Source: Desulfovibrio sp.
GTDB taxonomy: Bacteria > Desulfobacterota > Desulfovibrionia > Desulfovibrionales > Desulfovibrionaceae
DNA: 14,830 nt
Reading direction: 5' to 3'
Assembly: GCA_009773975.1 (NCBI GenBank)
Contig: VSMX01000050.1
Coordinates: forward strand, 1-14,830
In this document: piece after piece, positions 5,507-13,404 of the stretch
Layout of the letters: each line of letters starts with the position of its first letter
Numbering within the stretch: position 1 is the stretch's first letter
Program-made: the position numbers and the translations under genes
The notes under the pieces: model-generated
The model's database searches: none
What the model was told of the DNA's origin: nothing
The model's input: the letters and a program-made list of their open reading frames with translations, nothing else

Positions 5507-8500
5507 ATGGAATTTAACAACGCCCCGGTAACCCTCTTTGAAACAAGCTGGGAAGTCTGCAACAAGGTCGGGGGGATCTATTCCGTGGTCAGCAGCAAGG
5601 CGCTGCAGGCCGTGGAGACCTTTGGGGAAGACTATTTCCTGCTTGGCCCAAGCCTGCAGCACAACGCGGGTTTTGAGGAAACCGACGAGCATCTTTGGGA
5701 TTCCGTGCGCGTGGCCCTGGCCAGCCGCGATCTCAAATGCCGTCTGGGCCGCTGGAACATTCCCGGACGGCCCAAGGCCATTCTGGTCGATTTTGTGCAG
5801 CGCTACAGCTCAAACCAGCTGCTTTATGAATTGTGGAAAAACTACGGGGTGGATTCCCTCTCCGGCGGCTGGGACTACATCGAGCCGGTCATGTTCGCTT
5901 CCGCCTGCGGCGAAGTGATCAACGCCATCCACGAATGTCTTGTAGTGCCCAACGGCGGCCGTTCCGTCGCCCTCTTCCATGAATGGATGTGCGGCGCGGG
6001 CCTTTTGCATCTCAAGAAAACAACGCCGGCCATCGCCACGGTTTTCACCACCCACGCCACCATGCTGGGCCGCTCGCTTGCCAGCACCGGGATGGATATC
6101 TACAACAACCTGCGCAGCATCAACCCTGCCCAGGAAGCCGCCGCGCAGAACATCACCGCCAAATGGAGCATGGAAAGCGCATCCGCCCGCGAGGCCGACG
6201 CCTTCACCACCGTAAGCCAGATCACGGGCGAGGAAGCCAGCGTGCTGCTTGGCCGCAAGCCGGACGTGATCACCGTGAACGGCCTGGATATGCGCGTCAT
6301 TCCTGACTATTCCGAAAAACGCGACGTGCCCCTCGGCCACAGGGCAAAGATCATTGCCGCGGCCAACCGCTTTCTGCGCGCCGAACTGCCGCCCAACACG
6401 CGCATCTTCGCCATTTCCGGCCGTTACGAAATGCACAACAAGGGCGTGGACATCTTTCTGGACGCCCTGGCCCGCGCGGAAAAGAACCTGGCCGGCCGCG
6501 ACGCCTCGATCCTGGCCCTTTGCCTGGTCATGGGCGGCCATACGGGCGTCAACCTTGCCGCCACAATGGGCGATCCCAACGCCAGCGACAACGGCCAGCC
6601 ATTCATCTGCACCCACTATGCCTGGAACGCCCCGCAGGATCCCATCATCAATGCCTGCCGGCGCCTTGGCCTGAACAACCACAGGGATTCCCGCGTCAAG
6701 GTCATCTTCAACCCGGCCATGCTTGACGGCAACGACGGTTTCTTCAACATGCCTTACGAAGACATCATCAGCGCCTGCGACGCCGGTTTCTTCCCGTCCT
6801 GGTACGAACCCTGGGGCTACACCCCGCAGGAATGCGCGGCCTGGTCCGTGCCCACCCTCACAACCGACCTTTCCGGCTTCGGCATGTGGGCCAGAAATGC
6901 CCAGAAGACAATTTCCATGCCGCATGGCGTGGCGGTCATGCCCAGGCGCGGCATGAACTACGACCAGAGCGTCGATGCCCTGCTCAATTACACCATGGAC
7001 GCCGCCACCTACACCGACAAGGACCTGGCCGCCCTGCGCGTCAAGGCCCGCGACGTGGCGGAACTGACGAGCTGGAAAAACTTCTTCGCCAATTATCTCG
7101 AAGCCTTCAACATCGCCCTTGAAAAAGCCGCCGTGCGCACCGAACAGGCCAATGAGGCCCGCGAGGGCATGAACCGCGTGCTGCAGGCCAGCTCTTCCGT
7201 TACCCCTTTCCTGAGGCCCATTTTGGCCGTTGCCGAGCTGCCCCAGGAGCTTTCGCGCCTGCACGAGCTTTCCAACAATCTCTGGTGGTGCTGGCATGAC
7301 AAGGCCCGCGCGCTCTTCATGTCGCTCAATCCGCACATGTGGGACAAGTGCCACAATCCCATCCAGGTTCTTTCCCAGGCGGAAAACGACAGGCTGGAGC
7401 AGCTTCTGGCCAACGAAGAATACATGCGCGACTACAAGGAAGTCATGGATGAATTTGACCAGTACATGGCCAAACCATTGCAGGACATTGACGACGATCT
7501 CAATACCAAACGCCCCGTGGCCTATTTCTCCACCGAATACGGCATTACCGAATCCGTGCCGATCTATTCCGGCGGCCTGGGCGTGCTTTCCGGCGATCAC
7601 CTGAAATCCGCCTCGGACATGGCCATTCCGCTTGTTGGCATCGGCCTTTTGTACAAGGAAGGCTACTTCAAGCAGGAAATTGACGAAAACGGGCGCCAGG
7701 TGGCTGTCTATCCCATCAACAACTTCGCCAATCTTCCCGTCCGCCAGGTGCTGAACAAGGATAACGCCCCGCTCTTCGTGCAGATCGAGCTGCCGGGCCG
7801 CATCCTCTATATCCGCGTCTGGCAGATGAAAGTAGGCCGGGTTACCCTGTACCTGATGGATACCGACATCAACAACAACAGCGAATCCGACAGGCGCATC
7901 ACCGACAGGCTCTATGAGGCCAACCGCGAAATCCGCCTGCTGCAGGAAATCATCCTCGGCATGGGCGGCGTGCGCATGCTCCGCGCCCTCGATATCCAAC
8001 CCAGCGTTTACCACATGAACGAAGGCCATTCCGCCTTCCTCGGCCTTGAGCGCCTGCAGGAATACATTCGCAACGGCATGACATACGACGAGGCCAAGTA
8101 CAGGGTTCGCGCCAACACGGTGTTCACCACCCATACGCCCGTGCCCGCGGGCAACGAATCCTTTGCCCTTGACCTGATGAACCGCTATTTCAACGCCTTT
8201 GCCGGCACCCTGGGCCTGAACTGGCAGCAGTTTGTCCAGCTTGGCCAGATGGAAGGCGGCAATCCGCACAACTTTGAAATGACGGTCCTGGCCCTGCGTC
8301 TTTCCTCTTTCTCCAATGGCGTGAGCCGCCTGCATGGAGAAGTTTCCCGCCACATGTGGAACAAGCTCTGGAAGAGCGTGCCCCTGGCCGAAACCCCGAT
8401 AACCTTCGTTACCAATGGCGTGCATACACCGTCATACGTCGGCACGCAGATGCACGAGCTGCTCAACCAGTACCTTGGCGAAGGCTGGCTCCAGGCAGCG

Positions 8501-9763
8501 CCGGAAGATCCGGTCTGGAACAGGGTTGACGAGATTCCGGACGACACATACTGGGCCGCGCGCATGACCCAGAAAGAGGAATTGCTTGACGCCCTGCGCG
8601 CCAGCGTGCCGCTGTTCGCCCAGAAATTCCACCTGACCAGGGACCAGCGCAACCGCATGGAAAGCATGCTTAAGCCCGATACCCTGCTGATTGGCTTTGC
8701 GCGCCGTTTCGCGCCCTACAAACGCGCGACCCTGCTCTTTGCCGATCCGGACAAGCTGGCCAGGATCATCAACAATCCCGACCGTCCCGTCGCCTTTGTC
8801 TTTGCCGGCAAATCGCATCCGGCCGACGAGGCGGGCATCAACATCATGCAGGATGTAATCCGCATGGCCCGCGACGAGCGTTTCCTCGGCAAGATCTTCT
8901 TTATGGAAAACTACAGCCTCGCCGTGTCCAGGCTTCTGTCCCAGGGCTGCGATGTCTGGCTGAACACCCCGAGAAGGCCGCATGAAGCCTCCGGCACATC
9001 GGGCATGAAGCTCCCGGTCAACGGCGGCATCAACTTCAGCATTTCCGACGGCTGGTGGTGCGAGGGCTACAACCGCCAGAATGGCTGGACAATCGGCCCG
9101 GTTGTGACCCTGGAACTCCCGCTCGAGGACCAGAACGACTACTCCGACGCAGAAGACCTCTACGCCCTGCTCGAAAACGCCGTGTTGCCGCTTTATCACG
9201 AGCTGAATTCCAGCGGCCTGCCCGGCAACTGGATCGCCATGTCCAAACGCTCCCTCAAGAGCCTGACCTCCATGTATTCCAGCAACCGCATGGTCCGCGA
9301 TTATGTGGAACTGGCCTACAAGCCGGCCGCGGCCCGCAGGGAAAACCTCAGCAGGGACAACTGGAAGCTGCTCAAGGATGTGGCCAGCTGGCAAAAGAAC
9401 CTGCCAGCGCGGTTCAACACCATCAAGATGGAGGAAATCATCCTGAGCGGCGCGGATGGCAACACCATGCTATGCGGCGAGCCGGTCAACATGAAGCTGC
9501 GCCTGCACCCCGGCGAAATGCATCCCGACGAGCTGCTTGTGCAGCTTGTAATCGGCCGCACCTTCGCCAACGGCAACTTCCGCGACAAGCCCGATGTCAT
9601 CCGCCTGGAGCCGAGGCCCGACCAGAAAGGCGACGGCAACCTGATTTACCGCGGCGTTTACATCCCGCGGCGCAACGGCAGCTACCGTTATGGCATCCGC
9701 GTGATCCCGGTTCATCCGGGCCTTTCCACGCCGCTTGAAACCGGCCTGATTCTCTGGGGCTAA
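5507..9763 (+). CDS. glgP: Fusion of GT3 glycogen synthase and GT35 alpha-glucan phosphorylase
   Basis: A 1418-residue two-enzyme protein. Residues 1 to ~550 are a GT3 (eukaryote-type) glycogen synthase: ETSWEVCNKVGGIYSVV (12-28), FHEW (157-160), FTTHATMLGRS (180-190), TVSQITGEEA (235-244), SGRYEMHNKG (304-313) and YEPWGYTPQE (433-442, E434/E442 as the E-x7-E pair). About 575-660 is the DUF3417-like segment (LSNNLWWCWHD, 588-598), and 665-1418 is a Thermotoga/Thermus-type phosphorylase: FSTEYGITESVPIYSGGLGVLSGDHLK (674-700), HMNEGHSAF (836-844), FTTHTPVPAGNESF (873-886), FARRFAPYKRA (1064-1074) and SGTSGMKLPVNGG (1162-1174), with K1168 at the pyridoxal-phosphate lysine position. All key residues are intact, so both activities look live. 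GT3 enzymes elsewhere use UDP-glucose; that donor is an inference here. No Arg cluster like the yeast/animal G6P regulatory helix is seen around the junction. The reading frame runs unbroken through both domains. Confidence 0.93.
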   Translation: MEFNNAPVTLFETSWEVCNKVGGIYSVVSSKALQAVETFGEDYFLLGPSLQHNAGFEETDEHLWDSVRVALASRDLKCRLGRWNIPGRPKAILVDFVQRYSSNQLLYELWKNYGVDSLSGGWDYIEPVMFASACGEVINAIHECLVVPNGGRSVALFHEWMCGAGLLHLKKTTPAIATVFTTHATMLGRSLASTGMDIYNNLRSINPAQEAAAQNITAKWSMESASAREADAFTTVSQITGEEASVLLGRKPDVITVNGLDMRVIPDYSEKRDVPLGHRAKIIAAANRFLRAELPPNTRIFAISGRYEMHNKGVDIFLDALARAEKNLAGRDASILALCLVMGGHTGVNLAATMGDPNASDNGQPFICTHYAWNAPQDPIINACRRLGLNNHRDSRVKVIFNPAMLDGNDGFFNMPYEDIISACDAGFFPSWYEPWGYTPQECAAWSVPTLTTDLSGFGMWARNAQKTISMPHGVAVMPRRGMNYDQSVDALLNYTMDAATYTDKDLAALRVKARDVAELTSWKNFFANYLEAFNIALEKAAVRTEQANEAREGMNRVLQASSSVTPFLRPILAVAELPQELSRLHELSNNLWWCWHDKARALFMSLNPHMWDKCHNPIQVLSQAENDRLEQLLANEEYMRDYKEVMDEFDQYMAKPLQDIDDDLNTKRPVAYFSTEYGITESVPIYSGGLGVLSGDHLKSASDMAIPLVGIGLLYKEGYFKQEIDENGRQVAVYPINNFANLPVRQVLNKDNAPLFVQIELPGRILYIRVWQMKVGRVTLYLMDTDINNNSESDRRITDRLYEANREIRLLQEIILGMGGVRMLRALDIQPSVYHMNEGHSAFLGLERLQEYIRNGMTYDEAKYRVRANTVFTTHTPVPAGNESFALDLMNRYFNAFAGTLGLNWQQFVQLGQMEGGNPHNFEMTVLALRLSSFSNGVSRLHGEVSRHMWNKLWKSVPLAETPITFVTNGVHTPSYVGTQMHELLNQYLGEGWLQAAPEDPVWNRVDEIPDDTYWAARMTQKEELLDALRASVPLFAQKFHLTRDQRNRMESMLKPDTLLIGFARRFAPYKRATLLFADPDKLARIINNPDRPVAFVFAGKSHPADEAGINIMQDVIRMARDERFLGKIFFMENYSLAVSRLLSQGCDVWLNTPRRPHEASGTSGMKLPVNGGINFSISDGWWCEGYNRQNGWTIGPVVTLELPLEDQNDYSDAEDLYALLENAVLPLYHELNSSGLPGNWIAMSKRSLKSLTSMYSSNRMVRDYVELAYKPAAARRENLSRDNWKLLKDVASWQKNLPARFNTIKMEEIILSGADGNTMLCGEPVNMKLRLHPGEMHPDELLVQLVIGRTFANGNFRDKPDVIRLEPRPDQKGDGNLIYRGVYIPRRNGSYRYGIRVIPVHPGLSTPLETGLILWG

Positions 9764-9800
9764 TTATTGGCATTGGCTGGGGCCCTGCCCCTGTCTCCAC

Positions 9801-9833
9801 GTCGGGGGCCGCTGGCCCCCGACTCCATTTTTT
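9801..9833 (+). terminator. Intrinsic terminator of the glycogen cassette
   Basis: A perfect 10-bp stem GTCGGGGGCC/GGCCCCCGAC (9801-9810 with 9814-9823), a 3-base GCT loop, then four bases and TTTTTT (9828-9833). It starts 38 bases after the fusion gene stop and is a textbook Rho-independent terminator. Confidence 0.85.
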
Positions 9834-9866
9834 GCGGCGCAAACCTGCCAACAAAAAGATTTCATT

Positions 9867-10418
9867 ATGGAATCCGACAAATTGATTGCCCCTCCCACCA
9901 GAACCTGGCCCTGCGTCAGCCTGATCGGCATGGCCGGCTGCGGCAAGAGCACAGTGGCCGCAAGCCTTGCGCGCGACCTGGACTGGGCCATGATTGACAG
10001 CGACAACCTCATCGAGGCCCTTTACGGCACGCGCCTGCAGGATGTGGCCGACGCCTTTGGCAAGGAAAAATTCCTGGATGTCGAATGCGGCATGATCTGC
10101 TCAATCAGGGCCGCGCGGGCTGTAATCGCCACCGGCGGCAGCGTGGTTTACAAAAAGGCCGCCATCGGGCATCTGCAAAGCCTTGGCCCTGTCGTCTGGC
10201 TGGATGTGCCTTTTGAATTGATTGAGGAAAGAATAGCCAGAAACCCGGAGCGCGGCCTGGCCATCGCCCCTGGCCAGACTTTGGCTGACCTGCACAATGA
10301 AAGGGCGGAGCTTTACCGCAATGCCGCCACGCTGACCTGCCCGGCAGCCGGCTTGAGCCCCTCGCAAATCAGCGCCTGGATAAGGGAAAGACTGCCGGAG
10401 GATTTTTTGGGGGCGTAA
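9867..10418 (+). CDS. Shikimate kinase-like P-loop small-molecule kinase
   Basis: A 183-residue cytosolic kinase of the shikimate kinase fold. Walker A is GMAGCGKST (21-29), followed by IDSDNLIE (43-50) matching the DxD segment, FGKEKFLDVE (64-73), IATGGSVV (87-94) in place of the usual ATGGG, an ARNPERGL lid-like segment (124-131), and NERAELYRNAA (144-154) matching the C-terminal Arg/Tyr motif. The family's substrate-contacting Arg in GExxFR is Leu (L70), and the third Gly of GGG is Ser (S92), so the acceptor may not be shikimate; another hydroxylated metabolite such as homoserine or gluconate is possible. The start has no good Shine-Dalgarno (only AAAAAGA upstream) and lies 33 bases after a strong terminator, so expression may be low or depend on read-through. 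It is not obviously part of the glycogen pathway. Confidence 0.75.
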   Translation: MESDKLIAPPTRTWPCVSLIGMAGCGKSTVAASLARDLDWAMIDSDNLIEALYGTRLQDVADAFGKEKFLDVECGMICSIRAARAVIATGGSVVYKKAAIGHLQSLGPVVWLDVPFELIEERIARNPERGLAIAPGQTLADLHNERAELYRNAATLTCPAAGLSPSQISAWIRERLPEDFLGA

Positions 10419-10419
10419 A

Positions 10420-10434
10420 CGGAAGCTCCTTCCG
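10420..10434. other. Small hairpin after the kinase stop
   Basis: CGGAAG (10420-10425) pairs with CTTCCG (10429-10434) around CTC, two bases past the stop codon. There is no T-run; the main terminator is the larger stem at 10492. Confidence 0.4.
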
Positions 10435-10491
10435 CTGGCTGCCGCCAATCCCTTTCGCCATGCTTGATGAGGACAGACAGAATTAACCGGT

Positions 10492-10526
10492 AAAGCCCGG
10501 TTCCCATATACGGGAACCGGGCTTTT
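10492..10526. terminator. Bidirectional terminator between the kinase and flgE
   Basis: A perfect 14-bp inverted repeat (10492-10505 with 10512-10525; arm AAAGCCCGGTTCCC) has a 6-base ATATAC loop. It gives a U-run of four on the plus strand and three on the minus strand. Its position between convergent genes fits termination of both. A second GC-rich stem, GGGCGCC/GGCGCCC (10547-10553 with 10565-10571), lies nearer the flgE stop without a T-run. Confidence 0.85.
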
Positions 10527-10589
10527 ACGGAGGATGAAGCCATTTCGGGCGCCTGCCCCACGCGGGCGCCCGCGGCTTTTGCGAACTCG

Positions 10590-13073
10590 TTATCTCTTCA
10601 TGCCGATTACGGTTTCAAGCATGGTATCGACTGTTGTCACGCCCTTGGAGTTGGCCTGGAAGCCGCGCTGGGTGGTGATCATGTTCACGAACTCCCGGCT
10701 CAGGTCAACGTTGGACATTTCGATATTGTAGGCGCGGGTTACGCCAAAGCCTGCCTCGCCTGCCACTCCCTGGCGGGCCTCGCCGGATTCCTTTGTCTGG
10801 GCATAGAGATTGCCGCCTTCCCGCCTCAGGCCCTGGTGATTGTGGAAATCATAAAGGGCAATCTGGTAGAGCGGAATCGTCTGGCCGTTGTCGTAATAGC
10901 CGTACACCACGCCGTCGTCGGTGATGTTGGTGCTGGACAGTATGCCGGAAGCATAGCCGTTCTGCCCCGCGTCCTGGGTTATGAAGCTCTTGTTGCCGGC
11001 CGTGGTGGCGTTCTCCATGCGCTCGGCATTGGCGAATCTTGGCACCGCGCTGAAGTCGATGGTAGTGTGTGTTGCAGTTTCAATCGTTTGCAGGAAAAGA
11101 GGCTTGCCTTTTGCTGCTTCAGCAAGAGCACCAGCGCCAGCGTCCCATGCAGGCTTGTATTCGCCATTCTCATCGCGGTAATACGCATTTTGGGCAACGT
11201 CATCGGCATATTTCGGAGTTGGAGTAGCCGTCGAATAATTGGGAGACATCACTTCAATATTGCCTGCATATTGATCAGTATTAGCGCCAGCTCCGCCTGG
11301 TGGTGTGCTTGTAGTTGTAAAATTGCTAATTGTCGCTTTCTTCGTCGCCGTTGGGTCCGGCGCATTTCCATTTGCATCTACTTCAAGTAGAGTAATTTCG
11401 TCTCCCTGTTTATCGATGATTTGATATCTTTTGTTGGGTGTGGACGTAATATCCGTAACATAATACTTTTTACCTTTCTCATCGGCAGAAGCGGTAGGAT
11501 TAGCAGGATCGTTAATAATTTTGAAGTCCTTGCCGAAAATAGTGTCTGTGCGTACAGTGCCGCCAGTCTGCATTTTTTGTGTGTAGATCGGACCATTAAT
11601 AACTTCTGGGGGATTGCCAACCGTCAGTTCTTGCTTAGTCGTTACAGTTACTGCCTGCCAAGGGGCGTTCTCGACTTCAGGATCCTTGTACCAATATGTA
11701 TCTGAACCCTCAATATATGCCGTGCCGGTGAACGGCGCGTTCTGGTAAACTTCCTCCTGCTTCGTTACGGATTCTCCCTGAAGGTCGAAAAGGCTGCTTG
11801 CTGCAGGTTCCCAGTCGCCGGTCTTACCGCCGAGATTGCGCAGGCCAAGATCAAGCTCAATGATATAATCGTGGGCCTGGCTCTTGCCATTGGTCGTGGT
11901 CTCGTTGACCGTATTGGCCAGGGGCTGGCCGGTGAAGTTGGCCGTGAACACTGGCAGGCCGTTGCTCGAGAATTTTGTGGACTGCCATGATTTCAGATCG
12001 GCCGGATTTCCGTTGTACTGATTGTTGTCGCCCATATCCGCAGTGCTGCCGCCATATGTGTAGGCTGTCTGGTTGACCAGGTTGCCGGAAGCGTCGAAGA
12101 TCAGGTGGCCGGTCATCAGCATGCCAGCGTTCTTGTTGCAGACTTCGGGATCAGGATTATAGAAGCTGGTCGGCTCCTTCCCCAGCCATTCATTGCTCTC
12201 CGGGTCGTAGCCCTGGCCGCCATAGGTCCGCATATCTTCTTCCGGCGGAATGGTAACGACATATTCGTACATGGTATAGCCGGCTGGCAGGCCTGCAATC
12301 TCGTATGAGTTGGACTTTGTCGCCACCTGGTCGTAATAAACCGTCATCGTGTGCGGCGTGCCGCCCTCGTCATAGACCTTGATCGAGGAGGACGTCGCGT
12401 AAGACGTATCTGGCATGGGCGGCTTCTTGGTGGCGTCCCACTGGTCGAAGAGCGCGGTCATCGGATTTTCCGTGCTGGTGGAACGGTCACCATTGCCATC
12501 GCTGGTCAGGCCCATTGTGAAGTTGACGCTGCTTGTGCGCTGGGGCTCGAGATACCAGGAATCCAGAATGATGTCCTGCGGCGTGCCCGTGCCCTGGAAG
12601 GCGGTTTCGTTGGCCGTGTTCTCGCCAAGGTTGACGGAATCGCTCTTGAATGTCAGGCGGGTGGAATTGTCTATCTTCCAGCCCTGCAGACGGTAACCCT
12701 CGGGGTTCTGGAGCTGGCGGTCGGCGTTGAAGTAAAAGTCGCCGGCGCGGGTATAGTACATGTCGTCGCTGTTGGGCTTGCGGACCTTGAAGAAGCCGTT
12801 GCCGTCAATGGCGAGATCCGTAACCGAGTTGGTCGATTCCAGGGATCCCTGGGAAAAGTCGCCGATCACCGCGTAGGTCGATACGCCCGCGCCAATCTGG
12901 GTAGGGCCGCTGGTGGAACCGCCGTTGATGTACAGATAGTCGTTGAAATCCATGCGCTGGCCTTTGAAGCCGATGGTGCTGACGTTGGCTATGTTGTTGC
13001 CCACCACGTTCATCTTGTTGCCGTGGGCGAGCAGGCCGGAAACGCTTGTCCACATTGACGCTGAAAGACCCAT
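10590..13073 (-). CDS. flgE: Flagellar hook protein FlgE, unusually large
   Basis: An 827-residue hook subunit exported by the flagellar type III apparatus (no cleaved signal). The N-terminus MGLSASMWTSVSGLLAHGNK with NVVGNNIANVSTIGFKG (22-38) is the flagellar rod/hook signature; the C-terminus has NIEMSNVDLSREFVNMITTQ (783-802) and FQANSKGVTTVDTMLETVIGMKR (805-827), which form the coiled-coil D0/D1 region. Enteric FlgE is about 400 residues; the extra length lies in the surface-exposed middle. Residues about 435-670 are encoded by markedly AT-richer DNA (11060-11770) than either side. Only one Cys is present (C312). The start is ATG 13073, with GGAGG five bases upstream; an upstream in-frame ATG at 13112 adds 13 residues that do not fit the family and lacks a good site. 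It ends at TAA just before convergent terminators. A sigma-54 promoter lies about 105 bases upstream. Confidence 0.95.
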   Translation of the reverse strand: MGLSASMWTSVSGLLAHGNKMNVVGNNIANVSTIGFKGQRMDFNDYLYINGGSTSGPTQIGAGVSTYAVIGDFSQGSLESTNSVTDLAIDGNGFFKVRKPNSDDMYYTRAGDFYFNADRQLQNPEGYRLQGWKIDNSTRLTFKSDSVNLGENTANETAFQGTGTPQDIILDSWYLEPQRTSSVNFTMGLTSDGNGDRSTSTENPMTALFDQWDATKKPPMPDTSYATSSSIKVYDEGGTPHTMTVYYDQVATKSNSYEIAGLPAGYTMYEYVVTIPPEEDMRTYGGQGYDPESNEWLGKEPTSFYNPDPEVCNKNAGMLMTGHLIFDASGNLVNQTAYTYGGSTADMGDNNQYNGNPADLKSWQSTKFSSNGLPVFTANFTGQPLANTVNETTTNGKSQAHDYIIELDLGLRNLGGKTGDWEPAASSLFDLQGESVTKQEEVYQNAPFTGTAYIEGSDTYWYKDPEVENAPWQAVTVTTKQELTVGNPPEVINGPIYTQKMQTGGTVRTDTIFGKDFKIINDPANPTASADEKGKKYYVTDITSTPNKRYQIIDKQGDEITLLEVDANGNAPDPTATKKATISNFTTTSTPPGGAGANTDQYAGNIEVMSPNYSTATPTPKYADDVAQNAYYRDENGEYKPAWDAGAGALAEAAKGKPLFLQTIETATHTTIDFSAVPRFANAERMENATTAGNKSFITQDAGQNGYASGILSSTNITDDGVVYGYYDNGQTIPLYQIALYDFHNHQGLRREGGNLYAQTKESGEARQGVAGEAGFGVTRAYNIEMSNVDLSREFVNMITTQRGFQANSKGVTTVDTMLETVIGMKR
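11060..11770 (-). other. AT-rich mosaic segment inside flgE
   Basis: Sampled 60-base blocks inside this stretch have about 37-47% G+C (for example 38% at 11401-11460 and 37% at 11461-11520), against about 60% at 12601-12660 in the same gene. It encodes residues about 435-670 of FlgE, which are rich in Thr, Asn, Lys and Pro. The abrupt composition change with the frame intact suggests replacement or insertion of a hook surface domain. Confidence 0.65.
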
Positions 13074-13078
13074 ATCTT

Positions 13079-13083
13079 CCTCC
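13079..13083 (-). promoter_or_regulatory. Ribosome binding site fixing the flgE start
   Basis: Read on the minus strand, CGGAGGAAGAT precedes ATG 13073, giving a GGAGG core with five-base spacing. This selects 13073 over the upstream in-frame ATG at 13112. Confidence 0.85.
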
Positions 13084-13177
13084 GTATGAAATAAATATTT
13101 TTGATGGCGCATGGGGCGCCCTGAAAATCAGAAACTGCCATGTTGAAGGCAGAAGTTTTTTCCTGTCGGCCAGGAAT

Positions 13178-13194
13178 ATGCAACCATGATGCCA
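13178..13194 (-). promoter_or_regulatory. Sigma-54 (-24/-12) promoter of flgE
   Basis: The minus strand reads TGGCATCATGGTTGCAT. It has the GG and GC dinucleotides exactly ten bases apart and matches the TGGCAC-N5-TTGCA consensus at all but one position. The predicted start is near 13168, giving a leader of about 95 bases before the flgE ATG. Sigma-54 control of hook genes is common in flagellated proteobacteria and fits the adjacent activator gene. Confidence 0.8.
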
Positions 13195-13342
13195 AAAGCA
13201 CGGATTGCATTTTTATGAATAATATGAAGTCATTACGGATGGGAAGGACGCGTTTTGGCCTTATGGGGGAAGGCGGAAAAGGCGAATGGGAAAATTTTGC
13301 CCTGCAAGGCGGCCGCTAACGATTTTTCGGAAGATTATGCCC

Positions 13343-13404
13343 GAATGCCCGAAAGATTGGGAAGCGACAGCATGGCATTCAGGCAATGAAATTGCGTGAA
13401 TGCC
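13343..13404. promoter_or_regulatory. Candidate activator sites upstream of the flgE promoter
   Basis: GAATGCC occurs at 13343-13349 and 13398-13404, and inverted at 13374-13380. The last two are the arms of a dyad: GGCATTCA (13374-13381) pairs with TGAATGCC (13397-13404), with GCAAT/ATTGC inside (13383-13387 with 13391-13395) around GAA. The sites lie about 175-235 bases upstream of the predicted start, a usual distance for enhancer-binding proteins. The dyad abuts the activator's stop codon but has no T-run, so a simple terminator is less likely, though not excluded. Confidence 0.45.

Larger units (their letters stand above)
13074..13404. other. Intergenic region between the sigma-54 activator and flgE
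   Basis: No gene is supported in these 331 bases. They hold the flgE ribosome binding site, a leader hairpin (GGCGC/GCGCC, 13106-13110 with 13116-13120), the sigma-54 promoter at 13178-13194, an A/T-rich stretch at 13206-13233, a near-palindrome GGGAAAATTTTGCCC (13288-13302) and the GAATGCC repeats/dyad at 13343-13404. Confidence 0.7.

Noticed and set aside
5810..8425. 871-codon open frame on the minus strand
   Set aside because: It is antisense to the clearly conserved synthase-phosphorylase fusion, encodes no recognisable motif, and arises from high-GC codon bias.
13074..13112. 13-residue N-terminal extension of FlgE starting at an upstream ATG
   Set aside because: The conserved hook N-terminus begins at ATG 13073, which has a well-placed GGAGG.
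13374..13404. Intrinsic terminator for the sigma-54 activator gene
   Set aside because: The dyad is strong and abuts the stop codon, but no T-run follows on the minus strand; an operator role is at least as likely.
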